A DNA stretch of 64,000 bases, from the NCBI RefSeq assembly GCF_002355895.1, contig NZ_AP017652.1:1025001-1089000 (forward strand), written 5' to 3'. The translations under genes were made by a program, and so were the position numbers. Shown piece by piece: positions 1 to 9,630 of this stretch (positions within the stretch are counted from its first letter, which is position 1; each line of letters begins with the position of its first letter). The DNA comes from Streptococcus sp. NPS 308. Lineage in GTDB: Bacteria; Bacillota; Bacilli; Lactobacillales; Streptococcaceae. Under the pieces are notes generated by a model. The model was not told the DNA's origin. It saw only the letters and a program-made list of their open reading frames with translations, and ran no database searches.

Positions 1-276
1 GAGCTGTAGACTAGCATCATTAGCCACATTCATGATTTTCGAATAGATATCAGGGGTCATTGTTTTGATATCTTTGGTGTCTTTTGAAACGTCATAGCCA
101 AGTTTGCTAAGAGTTTTGTTTTTCTGGTCTTCAGATAGTGAAGAGCCAAGAACATATTCAGGTTGTACATAGGTTTCATCGATTACTTTTTGAACATCTG
201 TTGCTGCGTGGACGCTTGTCATAGCTGTTGCGGCCCACAATACTGCAGCACTTGTTAGAAAGAATTTCTTTCTCAT
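1..276 (-). CDS. DUF1002 family secreted protein (3' part beyond window)
   Basis: The 92 visible codons begin with a signal peptide: basic MRKK, a hydrophobic stretch, then a VHAA-type cleavage region near residue 25. The mature part contains YVLGSSLSEDQ and KLGYDV, which I recognise as DUF1002, a family of exported Gram-positive proteins of unknown function. The start is fixed by a strong GGAGGG ribosome binding site about 8 bases upstream. It lies downstream of the glyA/lysozyme-like operon but behind a terminator-like hairpin, so it probably has its own transcript. The gene runs off the left edge, so total length and C-terminal features are unknown. Confidence 0.75.
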   Translation of the reverse strand, partial: MRKKFFLTSAAVLWAATAMTSVHAATDVQKVIDETYVQPEYVLGSSLSEDQKNKTLSKLGYDVSKDTKDIKTMTPDIYSKIMNVANDASLQL

Positions 277-337
277 GGGATATTCCCTCCTTTACCTTTC
301 TAGGGTAATAAAACAATCTTAAAGAAAGCTTATAGTG

Positions 338-363
338 AAAAACACCTGGTCAAACCAGATGCT
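338..363 (-). terminator. Intrinsic terminator after the lysozyme-like gene
   Basis: On the minus strand CATCTGG and CCAGGTG form a seven-pair stem around a TTTGA loop, followed by TTTTT. It lies at the stop codon of the lysozyme-like gene and separates that operon from the DUF1002 gene. Confidence 0.75.
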
Positions 364-965
364 TAAAAGAAATTAAAGAATTTCATGATGTACAGGTTAA
401 AGCGTACCTGTCTCGAGTAGTAATAATTTCCACCATTTTCATAGAGTTCGGCTCCGTGAAAGATAGAAATGGGGTTGATATAGGTGTAGGTCTTCCCTGT
501 AGTATTACCTAGAATTGGAGCGACCGTTTCTCGGGAGTAACGCTTGGCTAGTGCCAAAGTATTTTCCTTGCCATTCTGAGCAACAAAGTCTATATAGGCA
601 GGTCCAAAATTATAGGCTTGAACGGCTGTCCAGACATCTACTCCTTTGCTCTGTGCCAAATAGAGGTTATCTGTTAGTGTCTGTATCCCTTGGCGAATAC
701 TAGAGGCATCGTCATTGATGGTATTGGTAGCGCCACTAGCAGACTCACTAGACTGCATGACATCCCGCTCTTTTCCCTTCGTTTCGGTATAAATCATGGC
801 GAGCACCAACTCTTCATTAGCTGGAGTATCTCTTTCACTGAGGATTTCCCGAACCATAGGTTGGTAAGTCATGACTTGTTTAACATCCTGATGGATATGA
901 TAAGCTTTGTATCCTGCGAAAAGGAAGACTGCTAGCACAAGCACTCTTCTTATAAATTTAAACAT
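363..965 (-). CDS. pvaA: Membrane-anchored lysozyme-like (CwlT-type) protein, PvaA homologue
   Basis: A 200-residue protein with an N-terminal membrane anchor or signal (about residues 5-20) and a lysozyme-like domain. The segment AMIYTETKG carries the likely catalytic glutamate, and AYNFGPAY resembles the glycine/tyrosine motif of CwlT-type lytic transglycosylases and muramidases. It matches the short protein called pneumococcal vaccine antigen A, encoded downstream of glyA in pneumococcus. The expected role is cleavage of peptidoglycan glycan strands at the cell surface; enzymatic activity is inferred. Its ATG overlaps the stop of the nucleoid-associated gene by one base, so the two are translationally coupled. 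The symbol is from memory of the pneumococcal order. Confidence 0.75.
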   Translation of the reverse strand: MFKFIRRVLVLAVFLFAGYKAYHIHQDVKQVMTYQPMVREILSERDTPANEELVLAMIYTETKGKERDVMQSSESASGATNTINDDASSIRQGIQTLTDNLYLAQSKGVDVWTAVQAYNFGPAYIDFVAQNGKENTLALAKRYSRETVAPILGNTTGKTYTYINPISIFHGAELYENGGNYYYSRQVRFNLYIMKFFNFF

Positions 966-1939
966 TATTTACTTTGAATATCCTCGATATTTTTGATTAA
1001 GATAGAATAGGTTCCATTGTCATTTTGGATAAACTCAACAGACTCGGCATCTTGATAGACGTTATTGGGAACGATGAGTTCGATTCCGTTTGACAAGGAA
1101 AGTTTTTGGTTTTCAAATTTCTTGAGCTGACGACTGGCATCAATTTCATCAAACTGGACTGGTTCTGGTACAGCTTCCTTGACTTGGTCGATAAAGCTCA
1201 AACGAGCTGTCAGATTGTTATCAAAAAGGTCGTTAGCCAATTTTTCAGGTGACAGTTCATTGCTTTCTTCAAGATTGTTGAAAATCGCTGATTTGACCTT
1301 AGATTGAAATTGAAAATCATCTGTGTTAAAGGACTCTGCAATTCTCTGAGCCGTTTTTTCCAGTTCCTTGATAGATTTCTTTGGTGAAATCTTGGGAGCA
1401 ACGGCTAGGAGATTTTCTGAAAAGTAGTTCAAAAAAGTCCCATTGTACTTGATTCGTTTTTCGATGAGATGGTACTTGCGACTTTGAAGATTAACCACCA
1501 AGGCCTCGTCAGCTCCTGTTCCAAATCCAGGCAGGTTATTCTGAGTTAGCTTGATTGGATTATCAACTTCTCCACCGAGGTGGGTCAAGGTCTCACGTAG
1601 AGCAATTCGCAAGAAAGCGAAATGTTCAACGCCTTCTTTAGAAAACTGAACAAAAACCAAGTCATTGGTCTTGAGGTTTTCAGAAATGCTGAACTCCTCT
1701 TTCCAGAGATTAGCCAGTGTTACTGATGTCTCCAATAAATCATCTGTGATGTGATTGAAGAAGGGATTTTCTTCTTCGAAAATCCCAGTCTTGGCTTCAT
1801 CTGAATACACACGTTCGATTTTTTTACGTAGGTATTCCTCGATTTTTGGAGTGATATTGAGAAACTTATCCGCTAGAAACAGCTCGGTATCATCTGGGCT
1901 GAACTGATGGATAATAGCTTTCTTAATATAAATGTCCAT
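965..1939 (-). CDS. Nucleoid-associated protein (NdpA/YejK-like)
   Basis: The start is placed at [13 protein letters not shown], because a GAGGA ribosome binding site lies about ten bases upstream; longer readings would run back into glyA. The protein (324 residues) has the N-terminal signature of the 37-kDa nucleoid-associated family (xIKKAIIHxF, then [21 protein letters not shown]). Family members bind DNA and associate with the nucleoid, but their function in streptococci is poorly defined. It starts 7 bases after the glyA stop and overlaps the lysozyme-like gene by one base, so it is the middle gene of a tight cluster. Confidence 0.8.
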   Translation of the reverse strand: MDIYIKKAIIHQFSPDDTELFLADKFLNITPKIEEYLRKKIERVYSDEAKTGIFEEENPFFNHITDDLLETSVTLANLWKEEFSISENLKTNDLVFVQFSKEGVEHFAFLRIALRETLTHLGGEVDNPIKLTQNNLPGFGTGADEALVVNLQSRKYHLIEKRIKYNGTFLNYFSENLLAVAPKISPKKSIKELEKTAQRIAESFNTDDFQFQSKVKSAIFNNLEESNELSPEKLANDLFDNNLTARLSFIDQVKEAVPEPVQFDEIDASRQLKKFENQKLSLSNGIELIVPNNVYQDAESVEFIQNDNGTYSILIKNIEDIQSK

Positions 1940-1946
1940 AAAAGTA

Positions 1947-3203
1947 TTAGTCCTCGTATAGTGGGAAGGCATCTGTCAATTCTTTGACTTCACTTCTCAC
2001 TTCTTCTAATACAGCTTCATTTTCTGCATTCTTAAGAGTTTTAATGATGAGTTCAGCCACTTTACGGCATTCTTCTTCACCAAATCCACGTGCAGTGATG
2101 GCTGCTGCTCCGATACGAATCCCACTTGTCTTGAATGGTGACAAAGTTTCGTAAGGGATTGAGTTTTTATTTAGGGTAATATTAACCTCATCCAGCAAGT
2201 TTTGAGCCACTTTTCCGTTTTCAACAACCTTAGTAACATCGACTAAGAAGAGGTGGTTTTCAGTCCCGCCAGAAATGATACGGAAGTCAGGGTCTTGCAA
2301 GAAGACAGCTGCCATAGCCTTGCTGTTTTTGATGACATTAGCAGCATATTCCTTGAAGGCCGGATCTAAAACTTCTTTGAATGACACCGCCTTAGCAGCG
2401 ATAACATGCTCCAAAGGTCCACCCTGAATACCAGGGAAAATAGCTGAGTTGATTTTCTTCGCTAGGTCCTCATCATTTGTCAGGATCAAGCCACCACGAG
2501 GTCCACGAAGGGTTTTGTGGGTCGTTGTCGTTGTGATATGAGCGTATGGAACTGGACTTGGATGTAGACCAGCAGCGACCAAACCAGCGATATGAGCCAT
2601 ATCTACCATGAGCTTAGCCCCGACAGCGTCTGCGATTTCACGGAATTTTGAGAAGTCGATAATTTGAGAATAGGCTGAAGCACCTGCTACGATTAGTTTA
2701 GGTTTTACTTCTTGGGCTTGTTTCAAGATGGCATCAAAGTCCAAGAGTTCTGTTTCAGGATCCACACTGTAAGAAACAAAGTTGTAGGTTTGACCAGAGA
2801 AGCTAACAGGAGCCCCGTGGGTCAAGTGCCCACCAGCAGCCAAATCCATTCCCATAACCGTATCACCAGGCTCAATCAAGGCCATGTAAGCCGCACAGTT
2901 GGCTTGGCTTCCTGAGTGAGGTTGGACATTGGCGAATTTAGCACCGAAAATTTCTTTTGCACGTTCAATAGCTAGAGTTTCTACCACGTCTACTACATCC
3001 GTTCCACCATAATAACGGCGTCCTGGGTAACCTTCAGCGTATTTATTCGTCAAGATAGACCCTTGAGCTGCCATAACAGCCTTGGAAACCACGTTTTCCG
3101 AAGCAATCAACTCAATGTTGTTTTGTTGGCGTTCTTCTTCTTTGGCAATAGCATTCCAGAGATCAGCATCGTATGCTTTAAAATCGTCTTTATCAAAAAT
3201 CAT
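1947..3203 (-). CDS. glyA: Serine hydroxymethyltransferase
   Basis: This PLP enzyme interconverts serine and glycine with tetrahydrofolate and is the main source of one-carbon units. The 418-residue length is normal. Clear signatures are [13 protein letters not shown] near the N-terminus and [15 protein letters not shown], whose lysine forms the PLP aldimine. The C-terminal domain is complete. It sits downstream of sua5 and a GNAT acetyltransferase with a 61-base spacer holding a stem-loop, and is followed after 7 bases by the nucleoid-associated gene. The gene order matches the pneumococcal glyA region. Confidence 0.98.
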   Translation of the reverse strand: MIFDKDDFKAYDADLWNAIAKEEERQQNNIELIASENVVSKAVMAAQGSILTNKYAEGYPGRRYYGGTDVVDVVETLAIERAKEIFGAKFANVQPHSGSQANCAAYMALIEPGDTVMGMDLAAGGHLTHGAPVSFSGQTYNFVSYSVDPETELLDFDAILKQAQEVKPKLIVAGASAYSQIIDFSKFREIADAVGAKLMVDMAHIAGLVAAGLHPSPVPYAHITTTTTHKTLRGPRGGLILTNDEDLAKKINSAIFPGIQGGPLEHVIAAKAVSFKEVLDPAFKEYAANVIKNSKAMAAVFLQDPDFRIISGGTENHLFLVDVTKVVENGKVAQNLLDEVNITLNKNSIPYETLSPFKTSGIRIGAAAITARGFGEEECRKVAELIIKTLKNAENEAVLEEVRSEVKELTDAFPLYED

Positions 3204-3231
3204 AGGTCTTCTCCTTTTTAGTGTGACTGGT

Positions 3232-3269
3232 CCTTTAGTTTGTTTTTACAAGAAAGAAAATAAACTAAA
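3232..3269 (-). repeat. Inverted repeat in the spacer before glyA
   Basis: CTTTAGTTT and AAACTAAAG form a nine-pair stem overlapping the stop codon of the GNAT gene and lying just before the glyA ribosome binding site. No T-run follows, so it looks like an mRNA-processing or stability element rather than a terminator. Confidence 0.45.
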
Positions 3270-3696
3270 GAATGCGAATAAACCGTTTCTGCACTTTATC
3301 ACAAGTATAACCAACTTTTTCATAAAATGCATGAGCACCCTGACGGTGATCGGCAGAATTTAAGCGGATAAACTCATAACCCCGTCTTTTTGCTTCTTGA
3401 TCCAACCCTTGCAACAAGGATTTACCGATACCTAGCCCTTGTGCTTGAGGTGAAACCGCTAAGCCTAAGATATTAAATCCTGCTTTGGAATAAAGGGATT
3501 CATAAGCTTCAGCATGGACATATCCAAGTAGGACATGGCTGGCTGCATCCTCATAGCCAAGTAGGAAATGATGGGAATCCTGAGATAGTCTAGCTAGTTG
3601 ACTAGCTGTGTCCTCCGGACTAAAAGAATAGCCCAAAACCTCTTGGTTAATCTCACATATAGCATTCACATCTGTTTCTTGCAAATCTCTTAGCAT
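3265..3696 (-). CDS. GNAT-family N-acetyltransferase
   Basis: The start is placed at MLRDLQETDV, because GAGGAGG lies about 6 bases upstream; a longer reading would begin inside sua5. The 143-residue protein has the GNAT acetyl-CoA signature VSPQAQGLGIGKSLL (Q/RxxGxG/A) at about residues 85-99, followed by RLNSADHRQGAHAFYEKVGY, the usual last strand and helix. It resembles RimI-like acetyltransferases, but the substrate cannot be read from sequence. It begins one base after the sua5 stop, so the two are co-translated. Confidence 0.85.
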   Translation of the reverse strand: MLRDLQETDVNAICEINQEVLGYSFSPEDTASQLARLSQDSHHFLLGYEDAASHVLLGYVHAEAYESLYSKAGFNILGLAVSPQAQGLGIGKSLLQGLDQEAKRRGYEFIRLNSADHRQGAHAFYEKVGYTCDKVQKRFIRIL

Positions 3697-3697
3697 C

Positions 3698-4300
3698 TCA
3701 TTCCTCCTCAAAAGAAATCTCTGGCAACCGAGCAAGAATATCCTCTTGCTTAATGGTCCCCTGGCGTAAGATTTTCACCTTGTCTCCAGACAAATCCAAA
3801 ATCGTCGAATCCTGTCCAGTTAGAAAAGCGTCGTCCTCCAGACCCAGAACCTCTTGGTCAAAATCCTCTAGAATTTGAGCAAAGGTCACTCCACTTGCCT
3901 GACCTGAAATATTGGCAGACGGCCCAATCAAAGGACCTGTCTCTCGAATCAAATCAAGTGTAATAGGGTGACTCGGCATCCGAAATCCAACAGTTGCAAG
4001 ACCAGAATTGACCCAAAAGGGAACTCGGTCATTGGCTTCGAGGATAATGGTCAAGGGACCTGGTAAAAAGGTCTCTACAAGCTTTTGGAGATAAGTTGGC
4101 TGTTTCTTTGAAAAGTGCAAGATGTCCTCTAGAGAAGCAACATTAAGATTGAGCGCCTTGTCTCTAGGACGACGTTTGAGTTGGTAAACATGGTCGACAG
4201 CTTTTTCATCTAAGGCCTTAGCAAATAGGCCGTAAACCGTCTCTGTAGGCAAAACAACAGCTCCGCCCTTTTCCAACTCTTGTCTAATCCTGTCCATCAT
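3698..4300 (-). CDS. L-threonylcarbamoyladenylate synthase (Sua5/YwlC)
   Basis: This enzyme makes threonylcarbamoyl-AMP from threonine, bicarbonate and ATP, the first step of the universal t6A37 modification of ANN-decoding tRNAs. The YrdC-type signature is clear: GGAVVLPTETVYGL at the N-terminus, KRRPRDKAL, GPSANISG, and ILRQGTI near the end. At 200 residues it has the catalytic domain but not the extra C-terminal Sua5 domain, so it is of the short type. The start at an ATG-ATG pair inside the 3' end of prmC is preferred to the upstream TTG. Overlap with prmC implies translational coupling. Confidence 0.93.
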   Translation of the reverse strand: MMDRIRQELEKGGAVVLPTETVYGLFAKALDEKAVDHVYQLKRRPRDKALNLNVASLEDILHFSKKQPTYLQKLVETFLPGPLTIILEANDRVPFWVNSGLATVGFRMPSHPITLDLIRETGPLIGPSANISGQASGVTFAQILEDFDQEVLGLEDDAFLTGQDSTILDLSGDKVKILRQGTIKQEDILARLPEISFEEE

Positions 4301-5120
4301 CAACTACAACCATCCTATCTTGACCAAATTGGTCCTTGAGTGTTTGCACCCGTTTTTCAGGAAGATGTTTCCTAAAAAGCGCAGGAACACTTTGACCTTG
4401 CTTGTATCCAATTTCAAGGTAAATCTTACCACCATCTGTGAGATAGTCTTTTGCATCTTCCGTAATTCTACGGTAAATAGCTAGGCCATCCTCATCTGCA
4501 AAGAGAGCTAGATGAGGCTCCGAATGCAAAACATTCAAACTGACCTCTGACTCATCTTCACGAGAGATATAGGGTGGATTGGATACAATTATATCATATT
4601 TTTCAGAAATTTCTGCAAAACAATCAGATTTTTTAAAAAATATATTAAGATTTTGATTTTTGGCATTCTCAGATGCAAGCTGCAAAGCCTCTTGTGAAAT
4701 ATCTGCTGCTGTCACTGACCAATCTGGTCTGTTTTTTGCTAGTGCGAGGGCTATGGCACCACTTCCAGTTCCAATATCTAGGACCTTAAGATTTTCCTCA
4801 GGATTTTCAGCTAGGATAAGTTCCACCAACTCCTCTGTCTCTGGACGAGGAATCAAAACCCGCTCATCCACTTTTAACTGCATTCCAAAGAAATCTGCGT
4901 GACCAATGATATACTGAGCTGGTTTGTGGGCCGTTAACTGCTGGTAAATTTCCTCTACAAATTGTTTTTCTTCCTCTGTTACTTCTTGCTGGAGGGCAAA
5001 GACGAAATCTGTAAAAGAGAGTTTTTTCAGGCTACGATAGACAAAAGAGAGGCTTTCTGCTTCCTCTCCTTGTCTTATCAATTCTTCTTCAAAATCTGAA
5101 AATAATTGAGCTAATTTCAT
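4284..5120 (-). CDS. prmC: Peptide chain release factor N5-glutamine methyltransferase
   Basis: PrmC (HemK) methylates the glutamine of the GGQ motif in release factors RF1 and RF2 using SAM. The protein (278 residues) has an N-terminal helical domain, the SAM-binding loop VLDIGTGSGAIAL near residue 114, and the glutamine-methylase motif NPPY at residues 181-184. Its start overlaps the stop of prfA, which encodes one of its substrates, by one base, so enzyme and target are made from one mRNA. Confidence 0.97.
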   Translation of the reverse strand: MKLAQLFSDFEEELIRQGEEAESLSFVYRSLKKLSFTDFVFALQQEVTEEEKQFVEEIYQQLTAHKPAQYIIGHADFFGMQLKVDERVLIPRPETEELVELILAENPEENLKVLDIGTGSGAIALALAKNRPDWSVTAADISQEALQLASENAKNQNLNIFFKKSDCFAEISEKYDIIVSNPPYISREDESEVSLNVLHSEPHLALFADEDGLAIYRRITEDAKDYLTDGGKIYLEIGYKQGQSVPALFRKHLPEKRVQTLKDQFGQDRMVVVDDGQD

Positions 5121-6199
5121 TATTTGTTTAATTCTTCTAATTTCTGTGTTTGATCGTAAAGGACCAAAGCGTCCACAACTTCATCCAATTTACCAGACAA
5201 AATGGTATCTAGTTTCTGGAGTGTCAAACCAATACGATGATCTGTGACACGATTTTGTGGGAAGTTGTAAGTACGAATACGTTCTGAACGGTCACCAGTA
5301 CCGATAGTTGACTTACGCTCAGCGTCTTGCTCATCTTGTGCAATCTGAGCAAAATGGTCAGCCACACGCGCACGAATAATCTTCATAGCCTTCTCACGGT
5401 TTTTCTGCTGGGTACGTTCTTCCTGCATCTCAACCTTGATATTGGTTGGCAAGTGAACGATACGAACAGCAGTCGCAACCTTGTTGACGTTCTGTCCACC
5501 AGCACCTGATGCGTGGTAGATGTCAACACGAAGGTCTTTTGGATCAATATCGTATTCTACTTCTTCCACTTCAGGCATGACTAGAACTGTAGCTGTCGAG
5601 GTATGAACACGGCCTTGACTTTCTGTCACAGGGACACGTTGCACACGGTGGGCACCAGACTCATACTTGAGTTTAGAGTATACAGACTGACCAGAAACCA
5701 TGGCAACGACTTCTTTGAAACCACCGACACCGTTCATAGAAGCTTCCATGACTTCAAAGCGCCAGCCTTGGGCTTCAGCATATTTTTGGTACATAGTTAG
5801 GAGGTCACCAGCGAAAAGCGCTGCTTCGTCACCTCCAGCTGCTCCACGGATTTCAAGGATGATGTTCTTGTCGTCGTTTGGATCTTTTGGAAGGAGCAAG
5901 ATTTTTAGTTTTTCTTCGTATTCTTCTTTTTCAGCCTTGGCATCCTTGAGCTCTTGCTTGGCCATTTCTTCCAAGTCCGCATCTCCGCCTGATTCTTTAA
6001 TCATCTCTTCTGCATCAATGATGTTTTGGAGGACTTGTTTGTACTCACGGTAGGCCGTTACTGTATCACGAGTAGAAGCTTCTTCTTTCGAAAGCTCCAT
6101 GAAACGCTTGGTGTCTGAGACGACATCTGGGTCACTCAGCAATTCTCCTAGTTCTTCATAACGGTCTTCTACAGCTTGTAGTTGATCATAGATGTTCAT
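5120..6199 (-). CDS. prfA: Peptide chain release factor 1
   Basis: RF1 recognises UAA and UAG stop codons and triggers peptide release on the ribosome. The 359-residue protein is full length. The tripeptide stop-codon reader PVT lies at residues 190-192 and the catalytic GGQ motif, within HASGAGGQN, at 234-236. The ATG overlaps the stop of tdk by four bases, and its own stop overlaps the prmC start, giving a continuous tdk-prfA-prmC-sua5 string. Confidence 0.98.
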   Translation of the reverse strand: MNIYDQLQAVEDRYEELGELLSDPDVVSDTKRFMELSKEEASTRDTVTAYREYKQVLQNIIDAEEMIKESGGDADLEEMAKQELKDAKAEKEEYEEKLKILLLPKDPNDDKNIILEIRGAAGGDEAALFAGDLLTMYQKYAEAQGWRFEVMEASMNGVGGFKEVVAMVSGQSVYSKLKYESGAHRVQRVPVTESQGRVHTSTATVLVMPEVEEVEYDIDPKDLRVDIYHASGAGGQNVNKVATAVRIVHLPTNIKVEMQEERTQQKNREKAMKIIRARVADHFAQIAQDEQDAERKSTIGTGDRSERIRTYNFPQNRVTDHRIGLTLQKLDTILSGKLDEVVDALVLYDQTQKLEELNK

Positions 6200-6786
6200 T
6201 TTTCTTCATTCTCCTTATTGATTTCAGGGGCAAAATAATGTTTACGGCAAACCGAGATATAGGTTTCATTGCCACCAATCTGAATTTGTTCACCTTCATA
6301 GGTAGGTTTTCCATCCAATGTTCGTAATACCATGGTCGCCTTTTTCTTACAATATTGACAGATAGTCTTAATCTCATCGATTTTGTCTGCTAATAGTAAG
6401 AGATGTTTGGAACCTTCGAAGAGTTCATTGCGAAAGTCATTCTTCAAACCAAATGCCATGACAGGGATGTCTAACTCATCGACAACACGAGCTAGGTCGT
6501 AAACATGGTGACGCTTGAGAAACTGGGCCTCATCGACCAAGACACAGTAGGGTTTGATTTCCAAATCTCGGATTAAGCCATAGATATCTGTATCATCTTC
6601 AATCGCAAGTGCAGGTCGTTTCATGCCGATTCGACTCGACACATAGCCAACACCATCACGCGTATCCAGAGCCGAAGTCATAATCACAACTCCCTTTCCT
6701 TGCTCCTCATAGTTATAGGCTACCTTAAGAATCTCAATCGTTTTACCTGAGTTCATAGTCCCATAACGATAATACAACTGTGCCAT
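6196..6786 (-). CDS. tdk: Thymidine kinase
   Basis: A type II thymidine kinase that phosphorylates thymidine to dTMP in nucleoside salvage. The P-loop GTMNSGKT is at residues 9-16, the Walker B-like VDEAQFL follows in mid-protein, and CQYC plus a later CRKH form the structural zinc site. At 196 residues the length is typical. It is the first gene of the prfA operon; an extended -10 (TGA-TATACT) at 6828-6833 is a candidate promoter. Confidence 0.97.
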   Translation of the reverse strand: MAQLYYRYGTMNSGKTIEILKVAYNYEEQGKGVVIMTSALDTRDGVGYVSSRIGMKRPALAIEDDTDIYGLIRDLEIKPYCVLVDEAQFLKRHHVYDLARVVDELDIPVMAFGLKNDFRNELFEGSKHLLLLADKIDEIKTICQYCKKKATMVLRTLDGKPTYEGEQIQIGGNETYISVCRKHYFAPEINKENEEK

Positions 6787-6908
6787 GCTTCTATTTCACG
6801 TCCATTTCTAAATTTTTGCTACATTCTAGTATATCATAATTTTCTGAAGCTTTAAACGGCAAAATGTGGTAAAATAGAAGAAATCAAAAACTAGTGGAGG
6901 AAGCTATT

Positions 6909-7091
6909 ATGCCATTTGTTCGCATCGATTTGTTTGAAGGACGTACGCTCGAGCAAAAGAAAGCTCTTGCTAAGGAGGTTACTGAAGCAGTTGTCCGCAA
7001 CACAGGAGCACCTCAGTCTGCTGTTCATGTCATTATCAACGACATGCCTGAAGGAACCTATTTTCCTCAAGGTGAAATGCGTACCAAATAA
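6909..7091 (+). CDS. 4-oxalocrotonate tautomerase family protein
   Basis: The real start is the ATG followed by proline (MPFVRIDLFEGR), since family members use Pro1, exposed after Met removal, as catalytic base; a GGAGG site ends 8 bases upstream. At 60 residues it is a typical tautomerase subunit, expected to form hexamers. Streptococcal homologues are common, but their physiological substrate is unknown; degradation of oxalocrotonate is unlikely here. It is monocistronic, divergent from tdk and closed by a terminator. Confidence 0.9.
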   Translation: MPFVRIDLFEGRTLEQKKALAKEVTEAVVRNTGAPQSAVHVIINDMPEGTYFPQGEMRTK

Positions 7092-7093
7092 GC

Positions 7094-7124
7094 AAGCTTA
7101 AGCAAATTTGCTTAGGCTTTTTCA
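7094..7124 (+). terminator. Intrinsic terminator after the tautomerase gene
   Basis: AGCTTAAGCAAA pairs with TTTGCTTAGGCT, allowing one G-U pair, followed by a TTTTT run. Confidence 0.85.
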
Positions 7125-7142
7125 ATCTTTAAGTAGCTTCCA

Positions 7143-7171
7143 TTGAAGAAATAACCTAAATTTGTTACAAT
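7143..7171 (+). promoter_or_regulatory. Sigma-70 promoter of mnmE
   Basis: TTGAAG, a 17-base spacer, then TACAAT. Transcription would begin about 45 bases before the mnmE ATG. Confidence 0.65.
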
Positions 7172-7225
7172 TTGAAGAGATGTTTGGATACATATCCTAA
7201 GAAAAGAAATACAAAAGGAATTAGT

Positions 7226-8599
7226 ATGATTACACGTGAATTTGATACCATAGCTGCCATCTCTACTCCACTAGGCGAAGGAGCCATTGGTATTGTCCGC
7301 TTGAGCGGAACTGACAGTTTTGCTATTGCACAAAAGATTTTTAAAGGCAAGGATTTGAGTAAGGTTACCAGCCATACTCTTAACTACGGGCATATTATTG
7401 ATCCTTTGACTGGTAAGGTCATGGACGAGGTTATGATTGGAGCTATGAAATCTCCAAAGACCTTCACTCGCGAGGACATTATCGAGATTAACACCCACGG
7501 TGGAATTGCTGTGACCAATGAGATCCTCCAGCTAGCTATCCGTGAAGGGGCTCGGTTAGCAGAACCTGGTGAATTTACCAAACGGGCCTTTCTAAATGGA
7601 CGTGTAGACTTGACGCAAGCTGAGGCGGTGATGGACATCATCCGTGCCAAGACAGATAAAGCCATGAACATTGCAGTCAAACAATTGGACGGTTCCCTTT
7701 CTGATCTCATTAACAATACTCGCCAAGAAATCCTCAATACGCTTGCCCAAGTTGAGGTCAATATTGACTATCCTGAGTACGACGATGTTGAAGAAGCCAC
7801 TACTGCAGTCGTCCGCGAGAAGACTATGGAGTTTGAGCAATTGCTAACCAATCTCCTTAGGACAGCCCGTCGCGGTAAAATCCTTCGTGAGGGAATTTCA
7901 ACTGCCATTATCGGACGCCCCAACGTTGGAAAATCCAGCCTTCTCAACAACCTCTTGCGTGAAGACAAGGCTATCGTGACTGATATCGCTGGTACAACAC
8001 GTGATGTTATTGAAGAATACGTCAACATCAACGGTGTCCCCCTTAAATTGATTGATACAGCTGGAATCCGTGAAACAGATGACATCGTGGAACAAATCGG
8101 TGTCGAGCGTTCCAAAAAAGCCCTCAAGGAAGCTGACTTAGTTCTACTGGTGCTCAATGCTAGTGAACCACTAACAGCACAAGACAGACAACTCTTAGAA
8201 ATCAGTCAGGATACCAACCGCATTATTCTACTTAATAAAACTGACCTACCTGAAGCGATTGAAACTTCGGAACTACCTGAAGATGTCATCCGTATTTCAG
8301 TTCTTAAAAATCAAAATATCGATAAGATTGAAGATAGAATCAACAACCTTTTCTTTGAGAATGCTGGTTTGGTTGAGCAAGACGCCACTTACTTGTCAAA
8401 TGCCCGCCACATTTCCTTGATTGAAAAAGCTGTTGAAAGCTTGCAAGCAGTTAATGAAGGACTAGAACTGGGGATGCCAGTTGACTTGCTTCAAGTTGAC
8501 TTAACTCGTACTTGGGAAATTCTCGGAGAAATTACTGGGGACGCTGCTCCAGATGAACTCATCACCCAACTCTTTAGCCAATTCTGTTTAGGAAAATAA
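7226..8599 (+). CDS. mnmE: tRNA uridine-5-carboxymethylaminomethyl modification GTPase
   Basis: MnmE (TrmE/ThdF), with MnmG, modifies the wobble uridine of tRNAs reading NNA and NNG codons. The start is set at [15 protein letters not shown] with AAAGGAA upstream; longer readings lack support. The 457-residue protein has the N-terminal formyl-THF-binding domain, the G-domain P-loop GRPNVGKSS at about 226-234, DTAGI (G3) and NKTD (G4), and the conserved C-terminal C-x-G-K (FCLGK). It is monocistronic, with a clear promoter and terminator. Confidence 0.98.
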   Translation: MITREFDTIAAISTPLGEGAIGIVRLSGTDSFAIAQKIFKGKDLSKVTSHTLNYGHIIDPLTGKVMDEVMIGAMKSPKTFTREDIIEINTHGGIAVTNEILQLAIREGARLAEPGEFTKRAFLNGRVDLTQAEAVMDIIRAKTDKAMNIAVKQLDGSLSDLINNTRQEILNTLAQVEVNIDYPEYDDVEEATTAVVREKTMEFEQLLTNLLRTARRGKILREGISTAIIGRPNVGKSSLLNNLLREDKAIVTDIAGTTRDVIEEYVNINGVPLKLIDTAGIRETDDIVEQIGVERSKKALKEADLVLLVLNASEPLTAQDRQLLEISQDTNRIILLNKTDLPEAIETSELPEDVIRISVLKNQNIDKIEDRINNLFFENAGLVEQDATYLSNARHISLIEKAVESLQAVNEGLELGMPVDLLQVDLTRTWEILGEITGDAAPDELITQLFSQFCLGK

Positions 8600-8600
8600 G

Positions 8601-8636
8601 AAATCCATGATCGTTCTAGCGGTCATGGATTTTATT
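8601..8636. terminator. Bidirectional terminator between mnmE and dapA
   Basis: AAATCCATGA and TCATGGATTT form a ten-pair stem. T-rich tracts follow on both strands, so it can serve the convergent mnmE and dapA genes. Confidence 0.85.
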
Positions 8637-8643
8637 GTCTTTA

Positions 8644-9579
8644 TTAGTAATCTGGTCTTAAGACACCTGTTACAGTTGCCTTTGTGGCTTCGTAGTCGCC
8701 ATCTACAACAACCTTGATAATGCGTTTGGCATCTTCTTCTGGTGCTGGAACTAGAGGTAATCGAGTTGGTCCAGCTTCAAATCCCATATAGTTCAGAACT
8801 GCCTTAACTGGAGCAGGACTTGGATAAGAGAAGAGGGCATTGACCTTAGGAATGAACTTGCGCTGAATAGCTGCGGCTTTCTTCATGTCGCTTTCTGCAA
8901 TGGCAGTCAACATCTCGTGCATCTCATCTCCATTTGTATGGGAGGCAACAGAGATAACCCCATCTGCACCAAGGTTCATGGCATGGAAGGCATCACCATC
9001 CTCACCAGTATAAATCAAGAACTCTTCTGGCTTGTGCTCAATCAAATAAGCCATATTTGCCAAGCTGGTACATTCTTTAACACCGATGATATTTGGGTGG
9101 TCAGCCAAACGAAGCATGGTTTCAGGAGTTAATTCGACAACCACACGCCCTGGAATGTTATAAATGATAATCGGCAAATCTGAGGCATCAGCAATAGCCT
9201 TGAAATGCTGATACATGCCTTCTTGAGAAGGTTTGTTATAGTAAGGTACGATTGCAAGCCCAGCTGCAAAACCACCAAATTCTGCAACTTCTTTGACAAA
9301 CTCGATCGAGTCACGTGTGTCATTGGTACCTACACCCGCAATCAAAGGAACACGTCCCTTGACAACCTTTTGTACAGCAGCAAAGAGTTGCAACTCTTCA
9401 TCGTGGGTCAAGGTTGGACTTTCAGCAGTCGTTCCAGCCAGCAAAATCCCATCTGTATGGTGATCCAACAAATGCTCTATAAGGGCTGGAATGGCATCAA
9501 AGTTGATGGAGCCATCTTCATGGAAAGGAGTGATGAAGGCAGTAATGATTTTACATTCTTTTAGATCTTGGTAAGACAT
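8644..9579 (-). CDS. dapA: 4-hydroxy-tetrahydrodipicolinate synthase
   Basis: DapA condenses aspartate semialdehyde with pyruvate in the lysine/diaminopimelate pathway; in streptococci the product supplies lysine for peptidoglycan. The start is [10 protein letters not shown], with GAGGTG 6 bases upstream, rather than a GTG three codons earlier. The 311-residue TIM-barrel protein has GTTAESPTL, the catalytic tyrosine in YYNKPSQEG and IIYNIPGR, and the Schiff-base lysine in GVKECT. It lies downstream of asd, which makes its substrate, separated by a short hairpin. Confidence 0.97.
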   Translation of the reverse strand: MSYQDLKECKIITAFITPFHEDGSINFDAIPALIEHLLDHHTDGILLAGTTAESPTLTHDEELQLFAAVQKVVKGRVPLIAGVGTNDTRDSIEFVKEVAEFGGFAAGLAIVPYYNKPSQEGMYQHFKAIADASDLPIIIYNIPGRVVVELTPETMLRLADHPNIIGVKECTSLANMAYLIEHKPEEFLIYTGEDGDAFHAMNLGADGVISVASHTNGDEMHEMLTAIAESDMKKAAAIQRKFIPKVNALFSYPSPAPVKAVLNYMGFEAGPTRLPLVPAPEEDAKRIIKVVVDGDYEATKATVTGVLRPDY

Positions 9580-9605
9580 GAGAAACACCTCTCTATTTCA
9601 AAGAA

Positions 9606-9623
9606 GGAGTTCATTCGAACTCC
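9606..9623 (-). other. Intercistronic hairpin between asd and dapA
   Basis: GGAGTTC-ATTC-GAACTCC is a perfect seven-pair stem-loop in the 51-base asd-dapA spacer. On the minus strand only a weak TTCTTT tract follows, so it may act as a partial terminator or mRNA stabiliser. Confidence 0.5.
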
Positions 9624-9630
9624 TAAACCA

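Noticed and set aside
281..330. Possible CiaR site before the DUF1002 gene
   Set aside because: One TTTAAG is present on minus, but the second half is TTTATT, so the required repeat is incomplete.
7384..8157. Several open frames on minus opposite mnmE
   Set aside because: Overlapping shadows of a highly conserved GTPase gene; composition and lack of start signals do not support coding.
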